Shown here piece after piece: positions 51,094 to 63,015 of a stretch of 64,000 bases of DNA. The DNA is from Ecdyonurus torrentis (taxonomy: Eukaryota; Arthropoda; Insecta; Ephemeroptera; Heptageniidae): NCBI GenBank assembly GCA_949318235.1, contig CASGGR010000028.1, positions 248,001 to 312,000 of the forward strand, in the 5' to 3' direction. The notes under the pieces were generated by a model. It saw only the letters and a list, made by a program, of their open reading frames with translations. It had not been told where the DNA came from and did no database searches. Both the position numbers and the translations under genes were made by a program. Within the stretch, counting starts at the first letter, position 1; each line of letters opens with the position of its first letter.

Positions 51094-53888
51094 CATAATT
51101 ATTTCCCCTTAAGCCGGGTGTAATTAGCCTCTCGAGGCTTAGCTGTGTTTGAATCTTCGCGGTAAGCGAGGACAAGCAGCGCCAAGGTGCCTTTAGGCGC
51201 CAGTGAGTGATAGTGTAACAACTGTTTACTCTATAGGAGTGTTTGGTATATAATATGTTGAAGGTGTGAGAGAGTGTTAGCCAATATAGCCCGATGGTTT
51301 GGGCATCCGAGCGTGAATTGGATGTGGCTGGCAGGCCCTGGGTTCGATTCCCAAGCATGGCGAACTTTTTCACGTTGCTTTCGATGTGTTATATACCAAA
51401 TATATAATTTCAGACGATGTAAGGCTTTAGAATTAATTTCTTAAATGTTTAATTCATATAAAAATTCTCGTCTCGTAATATTGGGATTAATTTCCCGTCC
51501 ATAATTATTTCCCCTTAAGCCGGGTGTAATTAGCCTCTCGAGGCTTAGCTGTGTTTGAATCTTCGCGGTAAGCGAGGACAAGCAGCGCCAAGGTGCCTTT
51601 AGGCGCCAGTGAGTGATAGTGTAACAACTGTTTACTCTATAGGAGTGTTTGGTATATAATATGTTGAAGGTGTGAGAGAGTGTTAGCCAATATAGCCCGA
51701 TGGTTTGGGCATCCGAGCGTGAATTGGATGTGGCTGGCAGGCCCTGGGTTCGATTCCCAAGCATGGCGAACTTTTTCACGTTGCTTTCGATGTGTTATAT
51801 ACCAAATATATAATTTCAGACGATGTAAGGCTTTAGAATTAATTTCTTAAATGTTTAATTCATATAAAAATTCTCGTCTCGTAATATTGGGATTAATTTC
51901 CCGTCCATAATTATTTCCCCTTAAGCCGGGTGTAATTAGCCTCTCGAGGCTTAGCTGTGTTTGAATCTTCGCGGTAAGCGAGGACAAGCAGCGCCAAGGT
52001 GCCTTTAGGCGCCAGTGAGTGATAGTGTAACAACTGTTTACTCTATAGGAGTGTTTGGTATATAATATGTTGAAGGTGTGAGAGAGTGTTAGCCAATATA
52101 GCCCGATGGTTTGGGCATCCGAGCGTGAATTGGATGTGGCTGGCAGGCCCTGGGTTCGATTCCCAAGCATGGCGAACTTTTTCACGTTGCTTTCGATGTG
52201 TTATATACCAAATATATAATTTCAGACGATGTAAGGCTTTAGAATTAATTTCTTAAATGTTTAATTCATATAAAAATTCTCGTCTCGTAATATTGGGATT
52301 AATTTCCCGTCCATAATTATTTCCCCTTAAGCCGGGTGTAATTAGCCTCTCGAGGCTTAGCTGTGTTTGAATCTTCGCGGTAAGCGAGGACAAGCAGCGC
52401 CAAGGTGCCTTTAGGCGCCAGTGAGTGATAGTGTAACAACTGTTTACTCTATAGGAGTGTTTGGTATATAATATGTTGAAGGTGTGAGAGAGTGTTAGCC
52501 AATATAGCCCGATGGTTTGGGCATCCGAGCGTGAATTGGATGTGGCTGGCAGGCCCTGGGTTCGATTCCCAAGCATGGCGAACTTTTTCACGTTGCTTTC
52601 GATGTGTTATATACCAAATATATAATTTCAGACGATGTAAGGCTTTAGAATTAATTTCTTAAATGTTTAATTCATATAAAAATTCTCGTCTCGTAATATT
52701 GGGATTAATTTCCCGTCCATAATTATTTCCCCTTAAGCCGGGTGTAATTAGCCTCTCGAGGCTTAGCTGTGTTTGAATCTTCGCGGTAAGCGAGGACAAG
52801 CAGCGCCAAGGTGCCTTTAGGCGCCAGTGAGTGATAGTGTAACAACTGTTTACTCTATAGGAGTGTTTGGTATATAATATGTTGAAGGTGTGAGAGAGTG
52901 TTAGCCAATATAGCCCGATGGTTTGGGCATCCGAGCGTGAATTGGATGTGGCTGGCAGGCCCTGGGTTCGATTCCCAAGCATGGCGAACTTTTTCACGTT
53001 GCTTTCGATGTGTTATATACCAAATATATAATTTCAGACGATGTAAGGCTTTAGAATTAATTTCTTAAATGTTTAATTCATATAAAAATTCTCGTCTCGT
53101 AATATTGGGATTAATTTCCCGTCCATAATTATTTCCCCTTAAGCCGGGTGTAATTAGCCTCTCGAGGCTTAGCTGTGTTTGAATCTTCGCGGTAAGCGAG
53201 GACAAGCAGCGCCAAGGTGCCTTTAGGCGCCAGTGAGTGATAGTGTAACAACTGTTTACTCTATAGGAGTGTTTGGTATATAATATGTTGAAGGTGTGAG
53301 AGAGTGTTAGCCAATATAGCCCGATGGTTTGGGCATCCGAGCGTGAATTGGATGTGGCTGGCAGGCCCTGGGTTCGATTCCCAAGCATGGCGAACTTTTT
53401 CACGTTGCTTTCGATGTGTTATATACCAAATATATAATTTCAGACGATGTAAGGCTTTAGAATTAATTTCTTAAATGTTTAATTCATATAAAAATTCTCG
53501 TCTCGTAATATTGGGATTAATTTCCCGTCCATAATTATTTCCCCTTAAGCCGGGTGTAATTAGCCTCTCGAGGCTTAGCTGTGTTTGAATCTTCGCGGTA
53601 AGCGAGGACAAGCAGCGCCAAGGTGCCTTTAGGCGCCAGTGAGTGATAGTGTAACAACTGTTTACTCTATAGGAGTGTTTGGTATATAATATGTTGAAGG
53701 TGTGAGAGAGTGTTAGCCAATATAGCCCGATGGTTTGGGCATCCGAGCGTGAATTGGATGTGGCTGGCAGGCCCTGGGTTCGATTCCCAAGCATGGCGAA
53801 CTTTTTCACGTTGCTTTCGATGTGTTATATACCAAATATATAATTTCAGACGATGTAAGGCTTTAGAATTAATTTCTTAAATGTTTAA

Positions 53889-53892
<4 letters not shown>

Positions 53893-53949
<57 letters not shown>
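53893..53949. repeat. (TA)n microsatellite flanking the inverted array on the right
   Basis: TA tract of about 57 bases starting exactly where the last unit is cut off. It mirrors the tract on the left, so the array was inserted in, or grew inside, one TA tract. Confidence 0.95.
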
Positions 53950-53953
<4 letters not shown>

Positions 53954-53978
53954 GTGTTTACTATATATGCATACATAC

Positions 53979-54240
53979 CTCACATGCAATTGAAATGCCG
54001 CCTTGTAAAATTTCACGTATGCGCTCTTCAATAATATTAGGAATATGAATTTATCTGAGAGCATCTACCTCTTGCATTGTAGCTACTGCTGTTAATTCAT
54101 TCTCAACGTTTGAATCAGCGCTTCAGCATTATCACTACCTTATGTTATTTTATCATGTCTATGTCTTGCGGCTGCGCAATTTTCTCGCAATTTTCTCGCA
54201 ACGTTCTTGTAGAAATTCTGGTGCCCAATCTATAACGTAA
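53979..54240 (-). pseudogene. Broken exon downstream of the RS repeats
   Basis: On the minus strand protein-like pieces appear in shifted frames: 'WAPEFLQERCEKIARKL', then 'VENELTAVATMQEVDALR', a stop, and 'IPNIIEERIREILQGG'. They end at a clear donor, gag|gtatgt (exon end 53979). The Glu/Leu pattern suggests helices or a coiled coil. The donor points toward the array, so the array would lie in the next intron of the MULE/RS gene, with the RING remnant as a possible later exon. Confidence 0.4.
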
Positions 54241-54280
54241 GGGAGTTGGTGGTGTCACTGTGCTGTTGTATATTGAATGT

Positions 54281-55090
54281 GTTGAACATTCAGATACATA
54301 AGAGCTTGCAATATTTCTCTGAATATACTTGTGTCACTTCTAGAGTTCCTTCTATGTATTGAAGACGAAAGAGAAGTCTCGTAGCATTTGGAGGCATAAT
54401 GTGTTGATCAGTGTGATGCACGAGAGTGTGCACGAGGTTCTCTAACTGGACTTGTTGAACTGCTAGATAACCTAATATTTCTTAAAGATTATGGCAATGT
54501 GTCGTTGTTGTCAAAGCATAAATGTGTAGAACGTTAAGATGCACGAGAGCGTTCTCGAGGTTCTGTTTCCGGATATCTTGATCTTCTATAGTTCCTTCTT
54601 GATCTTAATGATGAGGTAGAATTCTCGTGACAGTTGAAGCTGGAATGTGTTGAACTGAGCGATGCACGAAAGCGTGCACGCGGAGGTTCTGTTACTGGAC
54701 TTCTTGATCTTATGTAGTTCCTTCTTTGTCTTGATGACAAAGTAGAAGTCTCATAACAACTAAACCTAGAAAGTGTAGAACGGTAAGATGCACGACAGCG
54801 TGCACGCGGAGGTTTTGTTACTGGACTTCTAGATCTTCTATGGTTCCTTCTTTGTCTTAATGGCGAAGGAGAAGTCTCATTGTGGCTGAAACTGGAATGT
54901 GTCGAACGGTATGATGCACGAGAGCGTGCACGAGGTTCTTGTACTGGACTTCCTGATCTGCTAGTGTTTCTTCCCTGTCTTGCTGACGAGGAAAAAGTCT
55001 CTTTGTTGCTGAAACTAGAATGTGTCAAACGTTGAGATACAGGAGAGTGTGCACGAGGTTTTTTTAGAGGACTTGTGGATCTGCTGGCTT
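54281..55090. repeat. Coding minisatellite, seven units of 122-126 bp
   Basis: The landmark 'gatgcacgagagcgtgcacg' or a close variant starts at about 54293, 54415, 54538, 54661, 54787, 54913 and 55036. Spacings are 122, 123, 123, 126, 126 and 123 bases. All but the first are multiples of three, so copy-number change kept the reading frame, a sign of past selection on the protein. Confidence 0.85.
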
Positions 55091-55468
55091 CATCACTTAC
55101 TTGCCTCTCCTGCGCTGTTACATTTATGATATTTGGCACAGGTGGCATCAAGAACGTTCCCGCAGGGTCATTCTGACGATCTTCTCTCTGATTATCTACA
55201 TTAATTAGAAATGGAGCTGCCTCAAGCTCTTCTTCTGCTATTTCTGCGGCTGTGTATGAATATTTCCTGTTTCCTATTAGTTCCTTGAAAGTGTGCGAAA
55301 AGAATGCAATCTTTTGAATATCAACTGATATGTGGTGTGTATAAAATCTTTTGATATTCTCATCTTAAACAATTAAAGCTAAATTACTAGCACGCCCATT
55401 CCTTTCGTTTTGCATAATTTTGGGGTATATTTGGTAATCTATATGCTTCTCAAGTAACTGAATACGCT
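54281..55468 (-). pseudogene. C-terminal exon of the MULE gene with Arg/Ser-rich repeats
   Basis: The exon begins at 55468 after 'ttatttttcag' and continues the MULE reading frame in phase 1 ('ERIQLLEKHIDYQIYPK'). A single TAA lies at 55365-55367. The frame then stays open through 'YSYTAAEIAEEELEAAP' to the repeat region, where an ATG at 55151 or 55148 could reopen it. Seven copies of a 41-42 residue repeat follow, typified by 'RSRSPVTEPPRARFRAS' and 'STHSSFN'. The DNA period is 122-126 bases, mostly multiples of three. The repeats are dense in RS and SP dipeptides, as in SR-type nuclear proteins. The frame breaks at 54534, in the fifth-to-sixth repeat, by a stop. Confidence 0.6.
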
Positions 55469-55752
55469 CTGAAAAATAAAAAGGAATGGATATTAATATT
55501 TCACCTTAAAAAGAACAAAAAAGTATTAGTAGGTAACAGGTAGTATAGGTAGTATTTTTATTTTTGCGTTTTTATGCATTCATTCATGCAAATGTTCTAT
55601 ATAATTCCCTTTCAATGAACCGTCACATTTTACAAGTAAGTGCACTATTTGGTTTTGTAATATAAACTAATTCAATATCAATATATCATACCCTATACAT
55701 ACTACTGAAAGTAAATAAAATACATAATTACATAAATGTGCTGTTAACTGAC

Positions 55753-56560
55753 CTATCCAATCCCAAATATTCTTTTTGATTCCTAACTTTCCACCATGGA
55801 TATTATGCTTTGACTCTGCACAATTGTTTATTCTGTTTTCTCTAACTTATACAGACATTTGTGCAAGTTTTTTTGTAGTAGTTAAGAAGAGGTTTCATTA
55901 GTCCATAATATATTTGGACAATTCTGCAGTGTTCCCTGATTATGCTAAAACAAAGTTCTATGTCTTGTGGTGGAAACAGAGACAATGCCACAATCATATG
56001 AATTGCTTCCATTATTTTCTTGTTTCTAAATGCCTTTCTTTTTAGACCAACATTAACTACTCTTTTCCAAATAAATTGACAACTATGAAAGAAGCAGGTG
56101 TATATATTCGTGTTTGGAAACACTATACGAACTGCAGCTCGCAGTGCTTGCTCAAAGTCAAACCTGCATTCTCTTGGATTGTAATTTTCTTTTGAGTAGT
56201 GTATATATATTTAATTTAATACATCAACATAAGATGACTTAGTTTTGTTTGTCCATAAAACAAAAACAAGAGGAATGCTTTTTTGGTTTATCATTGCGTG
56301 AATTATGAGAAGTTGTTTGCAGTTACAGGAGGCAGGCACACAATGTTGCGTCTATGTAAAATTCTTTTGTTAATTGCAATAGACGTAAATGTTTCGCGTT
56401 TGCAAAACCACAGATGGTTCACAACCATTTACAATTTTCGTGAGATTAAACCTTTTTCGAGGATCAGATTTGCACATGCCAATTCGAAACATCCATTTTT
56501 GTTCAATCATCTCACCAAATTCTTGAAAATTGGCAGAATTTATTGAACAAATAATACTTT
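55753..56560 (-). pseudogene. MULE-type (Mutator-like) transposase core
   Basis: On the minus strand: 'DAT' (56352-56344) after which the family's TFK..P block is damaged, 'KQLLIIHAMINQKSIPLV' and 'VLWTNKTKSSYVDVL', a TAA, then 'CRFDFEQALRAAVRIVFP' with the second catalytic Asp, 'CFFHSCQFIWKRV', and 'ALSLFPPQDIE'. After one shift comes 'NRINNCAESKHN' and 'KKNIWDWI'. This is the order of the MULE transposase domain (first Asp, QLL.IH, TDFE.A, C.FH..Q, ALAFLP, R.NN..E..H). Exon end at 55753 and acceptor at 55469 are both phase 1, giving a 284-base intron. At least two frameshifts and one stop prevent function. Upstream, 56352-56560 has protein-like pieces ('EFGEMIEQKWMFRIG') that I cannot assign. 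Confidence 0.75.
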
Positions 56561-56569
56561 ATAATTCTG

Positions 56570-58190
56570 TAAGAGAACTTTCCATTTCATACAAGTAAAC
56601 TTTCCGGCTCGCTTGAGATGGATACCCTAAACAAACCAAAATAATTTAGGTACTTTAATTCTTCTAATAAATGTAAAGGTGCCCTGTGTTTCGTGTATAT
56701 ATTGCTAATACACATTCACTATAAGATGACCCTTACATATATTGCTATAAGAATGCCTAGTAAAACAGATATTCCTATAATCACCATTATTTTCATAGCA
56801 ATAAGTAAACGTGAACTAAAACTTCCTTTACATAAAAAGGGGAGGGAGTAATTATGTTAATTAAATAAAAACACAATATTTACATTTTTCCGTATTGAAT
56901 TTTAATAGAAGCTGTGTTGTTTATTGTGTACTATTTGATATACAGTACATTATATACATACATGGTTTCAAATATGAGTATGAGTTCCATGGCTCTGATA
57001 GCGAGTAGAAGTCCGTGTGTTTATGTAACACGGCAGCTTGAACAAGTGTTCAGGCCAAGAGTATTATACAGAATGAAGACCAAGCGACAAAAAGGGCTTG
57101 GTCCTTTTGTAAGGCGTTCTTATACTCACTTTTAGATAGATGTAGGAGAATTAAAGCTCGGTTTCATGCTCCTTATACGGACGTGGAAACGGGCTACATT
57201 TTGATATAAAAATTGACTCAAGAAACAAAAAAATTTTGAGGTGTTTTTAACTTCTCTCGTCAATGGAGCGGTGTGGGAATTGAATGGTCCCAACGGTCAT
57301 AAGTTAAATGCTCACACGAGCCACTTGCAAAGTTGAGGCGATGCGTGTATCTAAGATAGCTTGCGCGGAGCTGTAACCTTCAACGCTCTATGCTTACTAT
57401 TGTTGCATTATATTTAACATTATGATTTTTATATATTGCAGTAAATCGCATGTTTACATAAATACCGTAACTGTAAGGAATCTTTTTTAGTTTAATCCCT
57501 ATTCAATTCTTATATTTATTATAATATTGCATTAAAACAGTCATTGATAAAGTGTTAATATTTTTTACTTTTTTATAGTGACCTTTGACGTCTAAAATTT
57601 TTAAATAATTATAAATTTTACTATGCAGTATTCATGTAAATAAAAGTTTTACATACAGACTTATTAATATAGTCGTCTTTTTAATTTAATTATTTAATGT
57701 AACTGTAATATTACAACGTGCTCTCATCTAGAAGCATTTAAAAGTAAAAAATATATAATTTATCTAATTTAAATAAAGTTTATAAAGTTCAAAAGTAAAA
57801 AAATAACATGGTTCGCAAGACTTGTAGGCACTCTCTTTAAAAATGTTACCGTTTAAAGATAACAACACGATTGTATGAATAAGTTATACTCAATTAATTC
57901 AACTGAAGATGCAATATTTAATCAGTCCGTAAGTATAATTCATAATTAAAATACATCTGCAGTGAAAAATATTATCACTTGAAAAGTTATAGCTGGCAAA
58001 AGAAACTATAGTAATATAAAACGACTGACAGTTATGGACTCTCGTACAAGGCTGTTTATTGCAGTTTTAAAATGTAATAAATAATTAAATATGTATAAAA
58101 ATACTCTGTGAGAATACTAATATTTATGCTCTCCATAAATAAAAAAAGAAGTTATTGAAAAAAAAATTGATGATGTATATATATATATAT
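56570..58190. other. No supported gene
   Basis: AT-rich with a less biased patch at 56960-57390. The 73-residue frame there (56914-57135) has no domain. The patch includes 'gagcggtgtgggaattgaat' and 'ttgcgcggagctgtaacc' and might be the far end of the MULE, but no inverted repeat partner was found. Confidence 0.3.
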
Positions 58191-58780
58191 TGTTAGTGTA
58201 TACATTCTTTATAATTTTATAACGTAGTTAATTTATTTTGAAGAAATGTTAATTGCCGAGCTCAACTCAAGTTAATTGAACTTGGAATGAAAAAATAAAT
58301 CAATACAAAAATGCCAAAAAATAGTTCAATTCTTTTTGGGACGTGTTGTACACTCGGCAACCTTAAATTTAGTGGTCGACTTTAAGTTATTGGAAAAAAA
58401 ATTGGAGAAATGTGTATGTTTTCAAGTTAATGCAAGCACATTACAATATATAGGCACTCCAAAAAAAGACAAAGAAATGCAATTTTTATACCAATTTCCG
58501 GTCTCCTTTTCATTTTAAAAGTGAAAAAAATGCACGTGAAAATTCTTATATACATACAATATGTGAAACTTAGGTAGGGCGCCAAATTTATGACGCGGTT
58601 AATTTATTTTGTAGAAATGTTGAGTGGCCAGCTAAACTCAAGTAAGTGCAAGACTCTTTTAACCACGCATAAATAATTAATTTTAGGTATTTATGATTTG
58701 GAGAAGGAAGATATGATGTTTGGAAATGAAAGATTGTGTGATTTGGTTCACAAGTAAAGAACAATAACATATTTCCTAAA
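58190..58780. repeat. Diverged direct repeat about 370 bp apart
   Basis: 'ttaatttattttgaagaaatgtt' and 'gagctcaactcaagttaatt' (about 58229-58280) recur as 'ttaatttattttgtagaaatgtt' and 'cagctaaactcaagtaagtg' (about 58599-58648). The intervening 60-residue frame is not conserved between them. Confidence 0.45.
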
Positions 58781-58789
58781 CATACAAGT

Positions 58790-60090
58790 CCTAATGCCCG
58801 CTATATCCCCAGAAACCTACCCTTAAACAAAGATTATCAATCCTAAATGCCCTCTAAAACATGTTATATACCGGCATAGTTCATATTATATAGGTATTTT
58901 GTGCACCATTTAATGAAATTAGTCTAATAAAATGTTGATATATTGTGAAATGGGGTTAACGAAAGGTGACTTAGCTGTCTCGATGTAGTTTATTGTAATG
59001 GACGGCGTCTGTTTGGCTAAAAAGGACGCCATCAGTTTTTGCAGTCAATTTCACTGCACGTTCAAAAATTAAATATTTTTCGTGTGATAAAATCAATGTT
59101 TTTCAAAAGCACTAATCTTTGAATTTAAAAAATATAAAGTATAAAAGTTCCGTCTGTATAGTGGCTTTTAATGCTCATTGAAGAGATTTAGCTTTAATAT
59201 GTTTTAATAATTATTAATATTTTATTTTTTAAAAGCATATTATATATTTTATAATCTTACTTTCACAAACACTGAGAATCTATAATATCAGAGTTTATAT
59301 AATGCTCTTTTTTTTTATTTATTTGATATTATTGTCATTAATATATTATTATTTTTTATTTTAGTATGTTCTGTATATTTGTTTGGGCAGCCAATACATC
59401 ATACATAAAAACATTAGGTTTGTCTTCCGTTTCACCTTTTTTAATGCATTATATAGAAGGTAAGGGGAAGTACGATTATTTTCCCCTGTTATGTATGTGC
59501 TGCAGGTAGTATTTTTATACATCAGGTGGTTAGATTAGTCTGTATTCAACTCAATACATAGCCAACAATTTATGCAACCTGCTTTACTTTTTTATTTTAG
59601 TTTCTTTGTTTTTGCAAATTATAAGATATATAAAGTTATACATACATATTAGCAAACAGTGTGTGTTTATATATATTGTGTATATCTATATTATATTAAT
59701 GTTTACATTTAACGTACAGAATAAAATAAAACTTGTAGTGGTTCTAGTATGTTTGTGCAGTAAACAAATATTTACTAGGAGCTGTGATATGGTATGGAAA
59801 TTTGATAATTTTGTTATTATATCTAAATTGTAAATAATTAGAAAGAATGAAAAGAAAAGGAAAAAACATGAAAAGAAAATTTTCCAAAAACAAAATATAT
59901 TTTGATACAAATTATTAATTTTTTGGTGAGTGTTGCCTGCATTCCGTGATTTAGAAAAATCTTAAAATTATTTGTGCGCACCCGCGTGATTTATATATCA
60001 TGCATATAAAGGATAGCAAAATTATTTTACTCTACAATAAAACTAATTGACTTTGTTAAAAAATGAATGCTCTGCCTGATAATCCCATAT
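58790..60090. other. AT-rich stretch, no gene
   Basis: Only a short inverted repeat around 59003-59033 ('ggacggcgtc' and 'ggacgccatc') and AT-rich filler are seen. The frames at 59606-59910 are low complexity. Confidence 0.4.
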
Positions 60091-60096
60091 ATATCG

Positions 60097-60522
60097 TTAA
60101 TATTCTGTTTGTGATAAAAAGAATTTCTTTTGAAGTAAATCATTATCTTCAAATTTATATATGACAATTGTATTATATTTAATACGATTTAAATATAAAA
60201 AGCACGATGAGAGTGTTATTGCAAATTTTGCAAAATTTAAACATTTTTTAGGTAATGTTAAACTGTATGAACTATTTATAAAGTTTTCTTTGTTCCGGCC
60301 AATACGGCTTTTAGTAACATTCTTAGGAAGAAGGTAACCAAAAAATACAGAATTAATAATAATATGCCACTCTTTACATATAGGGCGCATAAAGGAGAGG
60401 AAAATGGCAACTTCCCAATGATCAGGATCAGGCAGTTTCAACGAGAGGCTGAGATGTTTCTTGTGAACACTAACATTGCACAATTTTGATGCAGGACACG
60501 TTGCCAAACTGTAGGTTGCCAT
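60097..60522 (-). CDS. Hypothetical 141-residue frame
   Basis: The longest frame in a gene-poor stretch. Its first 50 residues have balanced composition ('MATYSLATCPASKLCNV', 'LPDPDHWEVAIF', 'CKEWHIII') and recall, loosely, the start of a THAP zinc finger, but the required later Cys and His of C2CH are not in place. The last 50 residues are Lys/Asn/Ile-rich as expected of AT-rich noise. It may be a decayed domain. Confidence 0.25.
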   Translation of the reverse strand: MATYSLATCPASKLCNVSVHKKHLSLSLKLPDPDHWEVAIFLSFMRPICKEWHIIINSVFFGYLLPKNVTKSRIGRNKENFINSSYSLTLPKKCLNFAKFAITLSSCFLYLNRIKYNTIVIYKFEDNDLLQKKFFLSQTEY

Positions 60523-60847
60523 ATTTATTAAGAGTATTTAAAAGTGTTATGCAGCAAGATTGTTAGCTAAAATGTTGCATTTTTTTTTATAGAAAAGGAT
60601 ATAACTTGTATACACAAATTTCCGAACCTATGTTTTGTACTTTGTATAGTACTTGCGGAGCATTCTTATTTTATTATTTTTTGCTGCTTTCAATTTAATT
60701 ATATTAAAAATCTCCGTTAAATAATCATAGTATATAAATGTGTGTATAATATTATTTATTAAATAAAAATAATGATATTAGCAGTTAACAAATAAACTGC
60801 TTTAAAATCTTAAAAGTAACTATTTCAATATTTCTTTTTTATTTAAA

Positions 60848-61140
60848 TGATGATCCATAATTCATTAATGCCATAATGATTCGAAAATGGAGAATCATGG
60901 TATGCTTATAATATCGCGGTAGCCATCGCCTGAGGTGCTAAAATAACTGTACGGTAATAAGTATCCACATTTCTATTTTTGTAAATTCTATCAGTATCAA
61001 TAAAACATTCATCCGAACATGTGCCATTTTTTATTGACTGTAATATTTTACGTACATCTGGGTCTCTCTTCTGTTCTTGAATAATAAGTCCATTAGGCCA
61101 ATATGGAATATACTGATGGTGCTCTCCTGCAATAATTAAA
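60848..61140 (-). pseudogene. Ty3/gypsy-like integrase start (RH-IN linker and zinc-binding part)
   Basis: 'QEQKRDPDVRKILQSIKNG', then 'DTDRIYKNRN', 'RTVILAPQAM', a TAA (60908-60906), then 'AYHDSPFSNHYGIN'. This is the order of the segment between RNase H and integrase and the first two His of the HHCC finger in gypsy-type elements. The sequence is lost after about 60848, before the catalytic core. In the family, integrase inserts the cDNA; this one cannot. Confidence 0.65.
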
Positions 61141-61210
61141 CTTACTACAGCTAACTATTGATCATCACCGTTTTTTTTTAATAGTTATCGTTGAAATCAT
61201 CTATGAAATC

Positions 61211-61630
61211 TCATGCGTGTTCAATCCAGTCACAATATCCTACTTCGTAGGAATTCAATGAAAAGACGTTATTTAATTTTTTTGTGAAATTTATTATACA
61301 ATCACGATCTGAAAATAAATGCTTTAATTGTAGTTCATCGAATAATTTTTGACACCTTTCTTTATACGTTAATGGAGTTCGGTCAGGAGATTTACTTATT
61401 TCTTGTAAAGAAGAATCTACTCCCATTTTTGTAACATCTTCAATAGGAGTGTCGATATATTTATCATAACAAAATTTTCGTTGTACTCGAGGCTTTTTAA
61501 ACCTTGTAAACTGCTCTGAATCAATATTTGGATGGTCAACAAACTCCAAATCTGACCTTTTGTCAGTACAAACATTTAATTTATTCTCGTCATTCCAAAC
61601 CATTGCTGCATTAGGCAGATGCTTAAACAA
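61211..61630 (-). pseudogene. Ty3/gypsy-like segment just before reverse transcriptase
   Basis: 139 open codons. The end, 'NNVFSLNSYEVGYCDWIEHA', matches the usual F..VFSL...D.G.T..VEH motif that immediately precedes RT in gypsy-type Pol. The frame stops there and RT does not follow: within about 70-100 bases the sequence is already in the RH-integrase linker. The N-terminal two-thirds is acidic and not recognised. Confidence 0.6.
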
Positions 61631-61639
61631 TTCTATATC

Positions 61640-62172
61640 AATTAAAATGTCCTCATGTTTAAATGTCTCTGGAATACGTATTCTCTATCTTATTTCATTA
61701 CAAATTTCATCATTCAATAATACATAATCATTAATGTAATTCGTAGAACAATTTTCACTTTCATATCGGTCGCGACCATTCATACTATTATAAGGTAAAA
61801 ATGCTTTTTTTTATGTCAGGTACTAAATACACGTTTACATTATGAAGTTCATATTATATTTCTTTTTAATTTAGCTGCAAGCTGCTTTCAGCATTTTTCA
61901 AAATACTTGATGTAGTGCATTCCACGCACTATCTTTCATTTTGTATCAATATACAAAAATTCATTTTACATCATCAATTTTTCTTCATTATCTTCTTTAT
62001 AATAAGCTTTAATATCGCTATCATGGTACGTAAAGTAATCACCATATTCCTCATTAAAATTCAACAAGAATTCATAAAAAATACAGTCGTCATGAATATA
62101 ATCCGAAGCTGAACTTACTTCTGATTAATCTATCAATTTATCATCGTTATGTTTTGCAAATTCGGATCTAAA
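61640..62172 (-). pseudogene. Decayed inter-domain part of the gypsy-like element
   Basis: No long frame on either strand. It lies between the protease-containing part and the pre-RT segment of the same element, so it is taken as decayed Pol. Scattered acidic-peptide fragments on the minus strand support that only weakly. Confidence 0.35.
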
Positions 62173-63015
62173 TTATAACATATCATAACATAAGCCCTCG
62201 TCCTCTGAGAGAACTGAAACATCATCTTCAGAAATATTAAATGTAACATGTTTTTCTTTTTTGTTTTCTAGCCATTCCGTGACTTTGAGGGACGTTTCAA
62301 CCTGAGCAGTATCTCCGATAATACCACTATGAGATGATACCACACTACCATCTCGGTTTAAATTCTTAACATGTTTACTCGTGTTAGAATTTAACTTTAG
62401 TTTGGGCACGTCTGCACGTGATGAAGTTGACGGCAAAGTCACTCTTGTTGTTATCCTGGCTTTCAATAATTCATAAATTGTTTCCAATTCATCTACACAC
62501 AATATTGGAGAAGAGGTAAGATCATGAGATTCTTAGTTACTAATTAATAACGTATTATTATCCAAATTAATGAGCGCTTGCGTCGATGTTAAAAAGTCTA
62601 AACCAAGAATACCGTGAACTTAAAAATTAATATTAATTGTACAGACTACAAAGGGAAATAAATTAACTAATCCTGGGACACTAATTGTTAGTTCAATATC
62701 AGCAAATAAACTGATAGTGCGCCCAGTTATACTTTTGGCTTTCGTAACATTCGAAGTATTTAGAAAGGTACCTTGAGGTATACTCTGTAAGCGAATCAAG
62801 GAAAGTTTTGATCCACTATCTAATAAGAATCTGCGAGTCGTCATATTCTCACCTGTCTCATCACCTAATAATACATCAAGAAATAACCCTCTCGTACCTT
62901 TTATTGCTGTAAGGGCTTCTACAAGTGATTGACTACTGAGTGTAGTTATCAAAGAAGAGCGCACATCTAGTTTGGGAAATCCGTTAATTTCGTTGTTGTT
63001 GTGGATTACGCCCAT
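62173..63015 (-). pseudogene. Gypsy-like aspartic protease and following region
   Basis: One frame with two in-frame TAA codons (near 62620 and 62536). 'TTRRFLLDSGSKLSLIR' is the retropepsin active site (LLDSGS in place of LIDTGA), and 'GILGLDFL', in the same frame just past the first stop, is the conserved C-terminal motif of gypsy proteases. Thereafter 110 codons run to 62173 ('ELETIYELLKARITTR', later acidic 'DDVSVLSEDEG'). The protease normally cuts Gag-Pol. Ser in place of Thr after the catalytic Asp is tolerated in retropepsins. Confidence 0.7.

Noticed and set aside
48295..53809. Fourteen nearly identical 99-112-residue open frames, which could be read as a tandem gene family
   Set aside because: They span the tRNA-like promoter and non-coding body of the 406-bp unit on the strand opposite to its A/B boxes. 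Their conservation equals that of the DNA as a whole, and they have no domain or separate promoter.
56914..57135. 73-residue frame with basic C-terminus
   Set aside because: No domain, no splice or promoter signal, and the composition changes midway.
60097..60522. THAP-domain protein
   Set aside because: The start loosely resembles one, but the metal ligands are not in register and the second half is AT-noise. Kept only as a hypothetical frame.
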